Shown: positions 27,547 through 36,000 of the stretch, piece after piece | How positions within the stretch are numbered: the first letter of the stretch is position 1 | How the letters are laid out: each line of letters begins with the position of its first letter | Source: Roseiarcus sp963761435 | GTDB lineage: Bacteria; Pseudomonadota; Alphaproteobacteria; Rhizobiales; Beijerinckiaceae | Length of the DNA: 64,000 bases | Assembly: GCA_963761435.1 (NCBI GenBank) | Contig: CAVXHJ010000024.1 | Location: 212,076 to 276,075, forward strand | Direction: 5' to 3' | Translations under genes and position numbers: made by a program | The notes under the pieces: model-generated | What the model saw: only the letters and a program-made list of their open reading frames with translations | Databases searched by the model: none | Told to the model about the DNA's origin: nothing

Positions 27547-28446
27547 TCAGACCTTGACCGTCGAAGCGCGATAGATCTCGTCGACGGCCCTGGCGAGCTC
27601 CTCGTTGAATTCGGAGTCGGACATCGAACGCTTGAGACCCTCGGCGAGCGCGCGCGAGAAGCTCGCGATCATGCCGTGGTTCCTGGCGAGGCGTTCGCAG
27701 GCTTCGGTGCGCGTATAGCCTCCGGATAGCGCGACAACGCGCACCACCCGCTTGTCCTTGACCAACGGCGCGTAGAAGTCCGGAACTTCCGGCAGCGTCA
27801 CCTTGAACATCACCTTGCGCCCCGCTGGCAGGGTGTCGAGCCCCTTGGTGAGTTCGTCGAGCAGGATTCGCTCCGCCCCGGCCTTGTCGGGGCTCTTGAT
27901 GGAGATTTCCGGTTCGAGGATGGGGATGAGCCCATGGCTCAGGATCTGTTCGCCGAACTCGAACTGTTGCTTGGCGATCGCGGCGATGCCGGTTTTGGAC
28001 GCCAGGCTGATGGTCGAGCGCATCTTGGTGCCGAACATGCCCAGCTTGACCGCACGCGCGAGCAATTTGTCGAGGTCCGGCATCGGCTTCATGAGGCAGA
28101 CGCCGTCCTTCTCAGCCTCCAGACCCTTGTCGACCTTGATGATCGGGACGACGCCCCGGTCCTCCCACAAATAGGACGGGACCGGCTTCCCTTTCGCCTG
28201 GCTCTCCATGGTGCGCTCGAACAGGATCGCAGCGATGACCTTGTCGCCCTTGAAGGCGGGCGAACTGATGATGCGCACCCGCATCTCGTGCACGAGCTCG
28301 AACATCTTGGCGTCGTCGCCTTTGTATTCGCTGTCCGGGATGCCGTAGAGGCGCAACGCCCCCGGGGTCGACCCGCCGCTTTGGTCGAGCGCGGCGATGA
28401 AGCCGGGCTTCGTCGACATCTGCGCCATCATCTGGTCGTTGGCCAT
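27547..28446 (-). CDS. fda: Class I fructose-bisphosphate aldolase
   Basis: 299 residues from ATG 28446, preferred over ATG 28455 because GAGGA stands eight bases upstream. It is a class I (Schiff-base) aldolase of the compact bacterial type: FIAALDQSGGSTPGAL near the start, WEDRGVVPIIKVDKGL, ILEPEISI, and VMFKVTLPE around the likely Schiff-base lysine. It splits fructose-1,6-bisphosphate in glycolysis, or forms it in gluconeogenesis or the Calvin cycle. It is the first gene of a unit with gst and the HAD gene. Confidence 0.9.
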   Translation of the reverse strand: MANDQMMAQMSTKPGFIAALDQSGGSTPGALRLYGIPDSEYKGDDAKMFELVHEMRVRIISSPAFKGDKVIAAILFERTMESQAKGKPVPSYLWEDRGVVPIIKVDKGLEAEKDGVCLMKPMPDLDKLLARAVKLGMFGTKMRSTISLASKTGIAAIAKQQFEFGEQILSHGLIPILEPEISIKSPDKAGAERILLDELTKGLDTLPAGRKVMFKVTLPEVPDFYAPLVKDKRVVRVVALSGGYTRTEACERLARNHGMIASFSRALAEGLKRSMSDSEFNEELARAVDEIYRASTVKV

Positions 28447-28697
28447 GGCCGTCATCCTCGCCTGAGAGTTCGCCGCGCTTGAGCTTCGTCGGGTGGATGC
28501 AATGGGGCCGCGGGGCCGCGGGCGTCAAGAGCGCAAAGTGACGCGCTCGCGTCCGTTTCGCCTCGACCGATGTTGCCTATGCCGCGGTCCATCACCGAAC
28601 GGGAGACCGTCACGCGACGGTAAATCCCCTCTCGCCGCTGCGCCGGAAAGGGTGGCGCCACGGTGCGTTCCGAATAACGCCCGTTCTCGCCCGCGCC

Positions 28698-29204
28698 TCA
28701 GCGACGCTTGGGCAGGCTGCGTCGTTGCGGGCCGCTATTGACGTTCGGCACGTCTATGCCGAGCGCGGTCGCCAGGTCGATCTGATGATCCTGCTCCTGC
28801 GTCAAGATCTGCCGGATCTGTTCGGCCAGCGCGTATTCGCCAAGCGCCTCGCACTGGCGGACCCGATCGCGATAGTTGCGAATGGTCTCGTTCTCGTTGT
28901 CGAGGTCGAACCGGAGCATCTCTTTCGCGTCTTTCGAGGTGCGCACCGGCTTCGGGACGACCACGGGCATTTTGCCGAGATAGTCGATCTGCCGCGAGAG
29001 GATCAGGGCGTGATCGAGTTCCTGCCTGGCATGGATTTCAAGCTGGGCGGCGATGTCCATGTATTGCGCGCCCGTGAGCACCTGGGAGTAAACCACATAG
29101 GCGATGATCGCCTGGTACTCGCGAGCAAGGTCTTCGTTCAGGAGCTCGGCGAGGCGGTCACGCGAGATTTCGGTCTCGCCAGCAGTGGATTTCGATTCAG
29201 CCAT
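28698..29204 (-). CDS. Ferritin-like (bacterioferritin-type) di-iron protein
   Basis: 168 residues from ATG 29204 (GGAGG six bases upstream). A four-helix bundle with carboxylate/histidine iron ligands is visible: EDLAREYQAIIAY, the ExxxxxExxH-like EIHARQELDHA, ENETIRNYRDR and ILTQEQDHQ. The pattern matches bacterioferritin/DUF2383-like ferritin-fold proteins that store iron or protect against peroxide. There is no Met ligand placed as in heme-binding bacterioferritin, and the C-terminal tail is basic (RRSLPKRR). It stands alone between fda and hemC. The 217 bases before hemC hold no gene. Confidence 0.82.
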   Translation of the reverse strand: MAESKSTAGETEISRDRLAELLNEDLAREYQAIIAYVVYSQVLTGAQYMDIAAQLEIHARQELDHALILSRQIDYLGKMPVVVPKPVRTSKDAKEMLRFDLDNENETIRNYRDRVRQCEALGEYALAEQIRQILTQEQDHQIDLATALGIDVPNVNSGPQRRSLPKRR

Positions 29205-29421
29205 TTGATCCCTCCCCTTGAGCGACGGGCGCCGGTTTGAACTCTCCAGCCAGTTTCTGATTTCCGGCTCTGCGGCGCCTGACCGCGTGTCTACCAAGAG
29301 ACCACAACCGGTGACCAGCGCCAAAGTTCCGCAGGCCCGAGGATAGGCGTCGGTTCTCGGCTCTTCACGGGGTTGCGAGAACGCGCTTGGCAAAGAACCC
29401 TTCGCTGACCTGCGGTCGCGC

Positions 29422-30355
29422 TCAGCCGGCCCGCGCCAGCACCCCGTCCGGCAGGCGCGCCCTGAGATCGCGACCGGCCTCCCGGCCGAGCCGCTCGGCG
29501 TCGGCAGGCGGCCCTTCCGCCGCGACATTGAAGCGCTCCGAGCCGTCGGGGCGCAGCACCTCGCCCCTCAGCCTGAGCCTGCCGGCCTCGAGGCGGGCGA
29601 GGCCGGCGATCGGGGTGCGGCACGAGCCCTCGAGCTCCGAAAGGAAGGCGCGCTCGGCCGCGAGGGCTGCGGCGGTCTCGGGGTCGGAGACCGGTTGGAG
29701 CGCCTCGAGCGCGCGCGCATCGGCGGAGCGCGCGGTGATCGCGATCGCGCCCTGCCCGGGGGCGGGCAGGAACTTCTCGAGGTCGAGTATGGCGCGGGCG
29801 CGATGGCTGAGGCCAAGCCGCTTCAGGCCGGCGAGCGCCAGCAGCGTCGCGCCGACCGCCCCAGCCTCGGCCTTGCGGAGCCTCGTCTCGACATTGCCGC
29901 GCAAGAGCTCCGGCTGGAGGTCGCGCCTCAGCCTGAGCGCCTGAGCCTGGCGCCTGAGCGAAGCGGCGCCGAACGTCGCCCCTTGCGGCAGGCCCTCGAT
30001 CGTGTCGGCGAAGGCCGAGATGAGCGCATCGCGCACGTCCTCGCGCGGCAGGAAGGCGGCGATCGTCACGCCCTCGGGCGTGAGAGAGGGCAGGTCCTTG
30101 GCCGAATGGACCGCGGCGTCGATCGTCGCCGGCGAGGAGCGCGGCGTCGATTTCCTTGGTGAACAGGCCCTTCCCGCCGGCCTCGGCGAGCGGCCGGTCC
30201 TGGATCGCGTCGCCGCTGGTGCGGATGACTTGAAGCGCGATCCGCTCGATCTCCCAGCCCTGCGCGTCCGCGAGCCGGCGGCGGGCCTCGTTGGCCTGCG
30301 CCAGCGCGAGGGCCGAACCGCGCGTGCCGAGCGTGAAGAGGACAGGCGCGGTCAT
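29422..30355 (-). CDS. hemC: Hydroxymethylbilane synthase HemC (frameshift)
   Basis: Polymerises four porphobilinogens in tetrapyrrole synthesis. ATG 30355 begins MTAPVLFTLGTRGSALALAQ and continues through GGKGLFTKEIDAALLAG; the frame then breaks. The next frame reads TIDAAVHSAKDLPSLTPEG, then FGAASLRRQAQALRLRRDL, the dipyrromethane-binding EGSCRTPIAG, and ends at 29422. Removing one base at 30127-30130 (the GCCGGC context) gives a 310-residue protein of exactly family length. Since hemC is normally indispensable in an organism with hemA, an assembly insertion is much more likely than a null allele. Confidence 0.9.
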
Positions 30356-30548
30356 GGCGGGAGGGGCATCGACGACAGAGCCTTTCTGAGGCGCGTGGGG
30401 AGGCGCCGAGCTTGAGGTGCGCCTGCCCCGGGCCATCAAGCGTTGGCGGGCCACGACCGGCGATGATGATGACTATGTCTACGCCATAGGCCTCTGACTG
30501 TCTGCCAAGCGCTTGCGGGATGTACGCCAGAGACGTACATTGTGGTCC

Positions 30549-30821
30549 GTGAGATACGTGTTCGATCCCGCGAAGGACAAAATCAACCGGGCAAAGCATG
30601 GCGTTTCCTTGGCATTGGCCGAGGTTCTGTTCGCGGGGCCGCACATATCGATGCCGGACGATCGGTTTGAGTATGGCGAAGTTCGCGAAGTCGCTTTCGA
30701 ACTCATAAACGACCGCTTTTTCGCGTGTGTTTATGCCGACCGGGGCCAGGAGCGGCGCGTGATCTCGCTTCGCAAGGCAACGAAACCAGAGGTGAAGCGC
30801 TATGGCAAAGACCTTGAGTAA
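30549..30821 (+). CDS. brnT: BrnT family toxin
   Basis: 90 residues from GTG 30549 (RYVFDPAKDKINRAKHG), the length and opening of BrnT ribonuclease toxins. The frame can be extended upstream to a TTG at 30513, but that part does not resemble the family. Conserved elements are FDPAK...NxxKHG, a central EVREVAFELI strand and C-terminal ERRVISLRKAT. BrnT is a ribosome-independent RNase. Its stop overlaps the downstream gene by 20 bases, the arrangement of a type II toxin-antitoxin pair. Confidence 0.85.
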   Translation: MRYVFDPAKDKINRAKHGVSLALAEVLFAGPHISMPDDRFEYGEVREVAFELINDRFFACVYADRGQERRVISLRKATKPEVKRYGKDLE

Positions 30822-31131
30822 GATGGCGCGCGATGCGCTAGCGGCAACGAAGTGGGCCAAGATCGACGCCATGACCGACGAAGACGTCGCGCGGCAGATT
30901 GCTTCCAATCCCGACGCGGCGCCTGACATGGCCCCAGAGATCGACGTGCGCGCGATTCGGCGTGCCGCCGGCATGACGCAGGCAGAGTTCGCCACTGCTT
31001 ACGAATTCAGCATCCGCACCGTGCAGGAATGGGAGCGCGGCGCGAAAAAGCCGAGTGGGCCTGCGCGAACCTTGTTGCGTGCGATCAAGTCCGACCCTGA
31101 AGGCTTGCGAAAGGCCCTCGCTGCGGCGTAG
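30802..31131 (+). CDS. Xre-type helix-turn-helix protein, probable antitoxin of BrnT
   Basis: 109 residues; ATG 30802 lies within the end of brnT, with GAGG nine bases before. Residues ~50-95 are a Cro/C1-type helix-turn-helix (AAGMTQAEFATAYEFSIRTVQEWERG). The N-terminal ~45 residues are a separate segment likely to wrap the toxin. Classical partners of BrnT are BrnA ribbon-helix-helix proteins; this partner uses an Xre fold instead, as in the HigA/MqsA style. It would repress its own operon by analogy. The tRNA-Ser lies 45 bases downstream on the other strand. Confidence 0.8.
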   Translation: MAKTLSKMARDALAATKWAKIDAMTDEDVARQIASNPDAAPDMAPEIDVRAIRRAAGMTQAEFATAYEFSIRTVQEWERGAKKPSGPARTLLRAIKSDPEGLRKALAAA

Positions 31132-31176
31132 GGCTGCCGCGGCAATAGCGATAGCATATCGGGCCATGGCGTAATT

Positions 31177-31266
31177 TGGCGGAAGGAGTGAGATTCGAAC
31201 TCACGGTGGACTTGCGCCCACGGCGGTTTTCAAGACCGCTGCCTTAAACCACTCGGCCATCCTTCC
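31177..31266 (-). tRNA. tRNA-Ser (anticodon UGA)
   Basis: Read on the minus strand: acceptor GGAAGGA pairs with TCCTTCC followed by an encoded G-CCA end; D-arm GCCGAGTGG; anticodon loop CTTGAAA with anticodon TGA; a long variable arm (CGTGGGCGCAAGTCCACC); and T-loop GTTCGAATC. The 90-nt length and long variable arm are typical of type II tRNA-Ser. It reads UCA and related serine codons. The next 275 bases up to the repeat copy at 31542 hold no recognisable gene. Confidence 0.95.
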
Positions 31267-31541
31267 TTTTGAAGCGTGCTGCAACCGGGTGAGCGCGCTT
31301 CGCCCCGCTTCGACCTCGCGCCTCAAGCCGGCGGCCCAGCCGCCGTGTCGAAGGGCGGTCCAGGACTCGGGCCGGCAGCACTGCCTCCTGGAACGTCCTT
31401 CGAGACGCAGCGATTCCATCAGCACGCTCCAGCCGATGCTTTGCCATTTTGCCCGGCCCTCGTCCAGCGCCGCGGGGGCCCTGGCATTGGCGTCGCCGTC
31501 CGATGGCTACAGCTTGTGTTCGGCAGAACAGAATCAATTTC

Positions 31542-31834
31542 GCTCTTGTCGCGTTGGCTGTTGTGGGGAAGGAATCGGGAGCATGGCGGAGGTGGCGGAC
31601 GGCGCCATCAAGGCGTCATGGCCGGGCTTGTCCCGGCCATCCCCGAAGGCCCAGCGCATCTACGCAGGCAAGCGCGAAAAGCCTTGCGACCGTCCGCCTT
31701 CCTGCCGGTCGCGCCGAGGCGGGACTCGTTCTTGCGGCGGCCCGGCGTGGATGGCCGGGACAAGCCCGGCCATGACGGCAAGGGTCCGACGAACGAACAG
31801 TAACCGGTCGACCAACAGATAACGCCATAAGAGC
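31542..31834 (-). mobile_element. MITE-like element, copy 5 (inverted, 293 bp)
   Basis: The same element as at 9.4-10.0 and 52.9-53.5 kb but in the opposite orientation, with termini GCTCTTGTCGCG and CGCCATAAGAGC. It is flanked by the direct repeat ATCAATTTC (31533-31541 and 31837-31845), which may be a target duplication. The inner inverted arms are intact. The inverted, isolated copy with flanking repeats is the best evidence that this sequence can move as a unit. Confidence 0.68.
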
Positions 31835-32122
31835 CTATCAATTTCTGCCTATCAATTTCTTGCGAAAATCAGAAAGGCGTATTATATTCCTCTCACGGCC
31901 GAGTCGATCGGACGGCGCGCGGAAGGAGCTTCAGCGAGGACGGATTCGCGGGCGAAAAAAAAGCATTTGAATCGGCTGCAACCCTTTGAAAAGACCCAAT
32001 TCCAAAAAACAGAAAAAAGCAATTCGGTGCGCTTTTGTTTTCGCCAGTTTTCGCCCACGGCTCCCGCGCCGACTGGGCTTGGTCGCTTCGGCGGTCGCGC
32101 TGCCCGCCCGGCAAAGCCGCCC
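31835..32122. other. AT-richer intergenic tail downstream of pyrG
   Basis: 288 bases with a tandem repeat of CTATCAATTTCTGC, then TTTCTTGCGAAAATCAGAAA, which resembles the start of the shared tail at 10.02 and 53.50 kb (TTTCTTGCGATTATCAGAAA). A later CCTTTGAAAAGACCCAATTCC also echoes the tail. It is probably a diverged relative of the same sequence family. It lies downstream of pyrG on the minus strand and likely includes its 3' end. No convincing gene. Confidence 0.4.
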
Positions 32123-33751
32123 CTACACCAGCCGGCTTTGCGCCTTGGCCGCGGCGATGAAGCTCGCAAACAGAGGGTGGGGCTCGAACGGCCTCGATTT
32201 GAGCTCGGGGTGGAACTGGACGCCGATGAACCACGGATGATCAGCGAACTCGACCGTTTCGGGTAGGAGGCCGTCGGGCGACATGCCCGCGAACACGAGG
32301 CCCTTGGCCTCCAAGCGTGCGCGATAGGCGGTGTTGACTTCGTAGCGGTGGCGGTGCCGCTCGGAGATTTCTGTCTCGCCGTAGATGCCGGCGATGCGCG
32401 AGCCAGGCTTGAGATCGGCGCGATAGGCGCCAAGCCGCATCGTGCCGCCAAGATCGCCCGCCGCCTGGCGTCGTTCGAGCTCGTTGCCGCGCAGCCATTC
32501 GGTCATCAGGCCGACCACCGGCTCGGGCGTCGGTCCGAATTCGGTCGAGTTGGCCTCCGGCAGTCCGGCGAGCGAACGCGTGGCCTCGATCACCGCCATC
32601 TGCATGCCGAAGCAGATGCCGAAATAGGGCACCTTCCGCTCGCGCGCGAACCGCGCCGCCATGATTTTGCCCTCGGCGCCGCGCGCGCCGAACCCGCCGG
32701 GCACCAGTATGCCGTTAACGCCCTCAAGCCGCGGCGCTGGATCGGCGCTCTCGAAAATCTCGCTTTCGATCCAGTCCAGCTTGACGCGCACATGATTGGC
32801 CATGCCGCCATGGGTCAGGGCCTCGATCAGCGACTTATAGGCGTCCTTGAGGCCCGTGTACTTGCCGACGACAGCGATCGACACCTCGCCCTCAGGATTG
32901 TGATAGGCGTCGGAGACTCTATCCCAGCGCCGCATATTGGGCTTGGGCGCGGGCTCGATGCCGAAGGCGGCCAGCACTTCGCGGTCGAGACCGGCGGCGT
33001 GGTAGAGCGCCGGAACGTCATAGATCGAACGCGCGTCGCGCGCCTCGATCACCGCGCTCTCGCGCACGTTGCAGAAAAGCGCCAGTTTGCGCCGCTCGTC
33101 GCGTGGAATCTCGCGATCGCAGCGGCAGAGCAGGATGTGAGGCTGGATGCCGATCGAGCGCAGCTCCTTGACGGAGTGTTGCGTAGGCTTGGTCTTGAGC
33201 TCGCCGGCGGTCGGGATATAGGGCAGAAGCGTCAGGTGTATGAACACGACGTGCCCGCGCGGCAAGTCGTTGCCGAGCTGCCTGATCGCCTCGAAGAACG
33301 GCAAGCCCTCGATGTCGCCGACGGTGCCGCCGATCTCGACCAGCACGAAGTCGACGCCTTCGTTGCCCTCGAGGATGAAGTCCTTGATCGCATTGGTGAC
33401 GTGGGGAATCACCTGCACGGTCGCGCCGAGGAAGTCGCCGCGGCGCTCCTTGGCGATGATCTCCTGGTAGATGCGCCCGGTGGTGATGTTGTCCTGCCGA
33501 TTGGCGCTGCGGCCAGTGAAACGCTCGTAATGGCCAAGATCGAGGTCCGTCTCGGCGCCGTCGTCGGTGACGAACACTTCGCCGTGCTGGGTCGGGCTCA
33601 TCGTGCCGGGATCGACGTTGAGATAGGGATCGAGCTTGCGCAGGCGGACGGTATAGCCGCGCGCCTGCAGAAGCGCGCCCAAGGCTGCCGAAGCCAGACC
33701 CTTGCCAAGCGAGGAGACCACGCCGCCGGTGATGAAGAGATACCGCGCCAT
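32123..33751 (-). CDS. pyrG: CTP synthase
   Basis: 542 residues, full length. The N-terminal amidoligase domain begins YLFITGGVVSSLGKGLASAA (ATP-binding loop), with LDPYLNVDPGTM and GTVGDIEGLPF. The C-terminal glutamine amidotransferase domain has the nucleophile in GICFGMQ (Cys380) and His514/Glu516 in QFHPELKS. It makes CTP from UTP, ATP and glutamine. AGGAG lies nine bases before ATG 33751. The gene is undisturbed and is one of the best-supported calls in the window. Confidence 0.97.
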   Translation of the reverse strand: MARYLFITGGVVSSLGKGLASAALGALLQARGYTVRLRKLDPYLNVDPGTMSPTQHGEVFVTDDGAETDLDLGHYERFTGRSANRQDNITTGRIYQEIIAKERRGDFLGATVQVIPHVTNAIKDFILEGNEGVDFVLVEIGGTVGDIEGLPFFEAIRQLGNDLPRGHVVFIHLTLLPYIPTAGELKTKPTQHSVKELRSIGIQPHILLCRCDREIPRDERRKLALFCNVRESAVIEARDARSIYDVPALYHAAGLDREVLAAFGIEPAPKPNMRRWDRVSDAYHNPEGEVSIAVVGKYTGLKDAYKSLIEALTHGGMANHVRVKLDWIESEIFESADPAPRLEGVNGILVPGGFGARGAEGKIMAARFARERKVPYFGICFGMQMAVIEATRSLAGLPEANSTEFGPTPEPVVGLMTEWLRGNELERRQAAGDLGGTMRLGAYRADLKPGSRIAGIYGETEISERHRHRYEVNTAYRARLEAKGLVFAGMSPDGLLPETVEFADHPWFIGVQFHPELKSRPFEPHPLFASFIAAAKAQSRLV

Positions 33752-33893
33752 GGGGCTTCTCTCCTAACGGATCGCGGATGATTCGGCGAGGAGAATCTCC
33801 CTATCAGCCGCCCGCTTGACGCCGCACGCGAATAGGAACGAGATTTCAATGTATTCCCGCGCCGGGGACGAACGCAGTGATGAGGGAGAGGCA

Positions 33894-34811
33894 ATGCCGG
33901 GGAGCGAGTTCGCGCTTCGTGCCGAGGACGGGAAGAGCCTGCTCGCGCGCCGCTGGCTGCCCGAAGGACGCCCGCGCGGGGTGGTCCAGATCGCCCACGG
34001 GCTTGCCGAACATTCCGCCCGTTACGGGCGCCTCGCCGCCGCGCTCAACGCCGCCGGCTATGGGGTCTACGCCAACGACCATCGCGGCCATGGGCCGAAA
34101 GCTGCGCCGGCCGACCGTGGCCATTTTGCCGACGAGGGCGGTTGGGGCAAGGTCGTTGGCGACCTCTGGGCCATGAACCGCCTCATCGCCGCCGAGCTGC
34201 CTGGCGTCCCGATCGTCTTCCTCGGCCATTCGCTGGGCTCGTTTCTCGGCCAGGACTTCGTCTCGCGCCATTCGGACGCGCTGGCGGGCGCCGTCCTTTC
34301 CGGCTCCAGCGGCAAGCCGCCGGCGATCGCCACGGTCGGGGGGATCGTCGCGCGGGCGGAGCGGCTCAGGCTTGGCAAGCGGGGCAAGAGCCGGCTCATC
34401 GATTCGATGTGGTTCGGCGCCTACAACAAGCCCTTCTCACCCCCGCGCACCGCCTTCGACTGGCTTTCGCGCGACGAAAAGGAGGTCGACGCCTATGTCG
34501 CCGATCCCTATTGCGGATTTCCGTTCACGACTCAGCTCGCGATCGACGTGCTCGACGCCCTGCCGGGACTGCTTACGCGCGCGCGCCTCGCGGGTATCCG
34601 CAAGGACCTGCCGATCTATGTTTTCTCAGGCGAGCGCGATCCGGTCGGCGGCAACATTAAGGGGCTGATTGCGGACCTGAAGGCGGCGGGCTTCACCCGG
34701 CTCACCACGCGCATCTATCCGGAGGCGCGGCACGAGACCCTGAACGAGACCAACCGCGACGAGGTTACCCGCGACCTCGTTGCCTGGATGGACAGCGCGC
34801 TCGGCGACTGA
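33894..34811 (+). CDS. Alpha/beta hydrolase, monoacylglycerol lipase/lysophospholipase-like
   Basis: 305 residues from ATG 33894 (GGAG five bases upstream); ATG 33849 is an alternative that would add 15 residues. It has oxyanion HGLAEH, YANDHRGHG, nucleophile Ser113 in GHSLGS, acid in FSGERDPVGG and catalytic His in EARHETLNE, the serine aminopeptidase S33/PldB arrangement. It probably hydrolyses monoacylglycerols or lysophospholipids in the cytoplasm or at the inner membrane; no signal peptide is seen. It is divergent from pyrG. Confidence 0.86.
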   Translation: MPGSEFALRAEDGKSLLARRWLPEGRPRGVVQIAHGLAEHSARYGRLAAALNAAGYGVYANDHRGHGPKAAPADRGHFADEGGWGKVVGDLWAMNRLIAAELPGVPIVFLGHSLGSFLGQDFVSRHSDALAGAVLSGSSGKPPAIATVGGIVARAERLRLGKRGKSRLIDSMWFGAYNKPFSPPRTAFDWLSRDEKEVDAYVADPYCGFPFTTQLAIDVLDALPGLLTRARLAGIRKDLPIYVFSGERDPVGGNIKGLIADLKAAGFTRLTTRIYPEARHETLNETNRDEVTRDLVAWMDSALGD

Positions 34812-35078
34812 GGCCGCGGCCAAGCCCCGACCAAGTCGAGGGGGCGCCGCTGCGGCTGGAGGCGAGGCGGTATTTAGCTGACACAAAATATCGAGACGTG
34901 AAGGTAAATTTCATGCCCAAAGACCGGGGCGAAGCCAACGACCCCGATCGTAAAGGCCGGAAGACGCAGACAAAATGCGGGCGGCCCAGGTGAATTATGC
35001 CCCTACCCTCGCGCGGTTGAGCGTTCATTGATAATCGTCATTTTCCTGACGCAGGAGGGGTCCAGAGGCGACAAAAAC

Positions 35079-35106
35079 TTGACAAACTCCCCGGGTCTAA
35101 TAGTGT
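35079..35106 (+). promoter_or_regulatory. Possible sigma-70-type promoter of the PEPxxWA-CTERM gene
   Basis: A perfect TTGACA (35079-35084), 16 bases of spacer, then TAGTGT (35101-35106), which keeps only part of the -10 consensus. It stands about 50 bases upstream of the start codon at 35158 in an AT-rich setting. This is a pattern match only. Confidence 0.35.
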
Positions 35107-35140
35107 TTCCCCAAGGTCGTCAGCGGCAACGACCGATTGT

Positions 35141-35154
35141 AAAACCTAGGTTTT
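35141..35154. promoter_or_regulatory. Perfect 14-bp palindrome overlapping the ribosome binding site
   Basis: AAAACCTAGGTTTT reads the same on both strands and ends four bases before the ATG at 35158. Its AGG is the only Shine-Dalgarno-like sequence for that gene (seven bases before the start). A DNA-binding dimer or an mRNA dimer or hairpin involving this site could control translation. It could also be chance in an AT-rich leader. Confidence 0.4.
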
Positions 35155-35157
35155 TTC

Positions 35158-35934
35158 ATGGCGACCTTTAGGCCGCGGTTAGCCGTTATTGCTGTCGCAT
35201 TTGGAATAAGCGCGCTTTGCGGAACGGCGATTTGCAACCCGGCGCGTGCAGACTCGTATGCCTTCGGCAATACCTCGAGCGCTCCGGACGCGGTTCTAAC
35301 TCTGACACTCGGTACCGGCGCCACCGCGCCCGAATTCGAGGTGAGCACGGATGGCCTTCAGGGATCCGTTAGCGCCTTGGGGAACGGCTTCGCCGGCCCC
35401 GGCGCCAATACGGGCTACACGGTCGGGCTTCTCAGCGGGGCCATATACGTCAATTATTTCGACTTCGATCTCGCAAACGCGATCTGTGTGTTGAATTGCC
35501 CCGCGTCGCCGTCGCTGACCGCCACGGTCACCGGCGCGACACTGACCGTTCTCTCCGGCAAGATCAACAAGACTCTCCAGTATAGCCTTTATTCGGCGGG
35601 AGCCGCGATCTCTGAGCTGACAAGTCCAGTCTTGAGCCCGAACCCAAGTCTTTACAATGCCTTGACGGCCGCCACGAACCCTCTCTACGCCTCCGCGACA
35701 TTTAACCCGAACACCTCCACTACGATGTCGACCATCATACTCTCGCTCAATAGCGCCGCGGTTGCCGACATCAACACGGCGATCACGAACAAGGCGATGT
35801 TCGGCGTCACCGGGGGAGTCGAACCCGTCCCTGAAGCCTCAACCTGGATCATGTTGCTCGCTGGCTTCGCCGGACTGGGCTTGGCGGCGCGCCGGCGGGC
35901 GGCCAGGCGCCGGGCTCTCGCCCCGAGCGGTTAA
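35158..35934 (+). CDS. PEPxxWA-CTERM sorting domain protein
   Basis: 258 residues. The signal peptide (RLAVIAVAFGISALCGTAIC) is followed by ARADSYAFGN. The mature part is rich in Thr, Ser, Ala and Asn and is likely beta-structured (TLTLGTGATAPEFEV, TATVTGATLTVLSG). The C-terminus is VPEASTW, a hydrophobic helix (IMLLAGFAGLGLAA) and a strongly basic tail (RRRAARRR), a PEPxxWA-CTERM sorting signal. Cysteines at CVLNC could form a disulfide. It is expected to be exported and processed at the cell envelope by an exosortase encoded elsewhere. The sequence resembles no family of known function. Confidence 0.85.
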   Translation: MATFRPRLAVIAVAFGISALCGTAICNPARADSYAFGNTSSAPDAVLTLTLGTGATAPEFEVSTDGLQGSVSALGNGFAGPGANTGYTVGLLSGAIYVNYFDFDLANAICVLNCPASPSLTATVTGATLTVLSGKINKTLQYSLYSAGAAISELTSPVLSPNPSLYNALTAATNPLYASATFNPNTSTTMSTIILSLNSAAVADINTAITNKAMFGVTGGVEPVPEASTWIMLLAGFAGLGLAARRRAARRRALAPSG

Positions 35935-36000
35935 AAGCTCCCTTTCGGAATTCCTTCGTGGCATTTGACGCGTCGGCGCGGAGCGCCCATTTGTGCCCTC

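Larger units (their letters stand above)
34812..35157. other. Intergenic leader region upstream of a PEPxxWA-CTERM gene
   Basis: 346 bases, AT-richer than average, without a gene. The stretch ~34919-34985 can form CGGGG...CCCCG and GGCC...GGCC pairings and might be a structured RNA or the terminator region of the hydrolase gene. The distal part carries the promoter-like elements and the palindrome listed separately. Confidence 0.4.

Noticed and set aside
34860..35000. Resemblance of GGGGCGAAGCCAACGACCCC in the leader to a cyclic-di-GMP riboswitch core
   Set aside because: The conserved GNRA tetraloop, receptor and the GGGCAAACC-like strand are not in place. Short GC pairings alone are not enough. 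A covariance-model search for GEMM-I over 34812-35157 would decide it.
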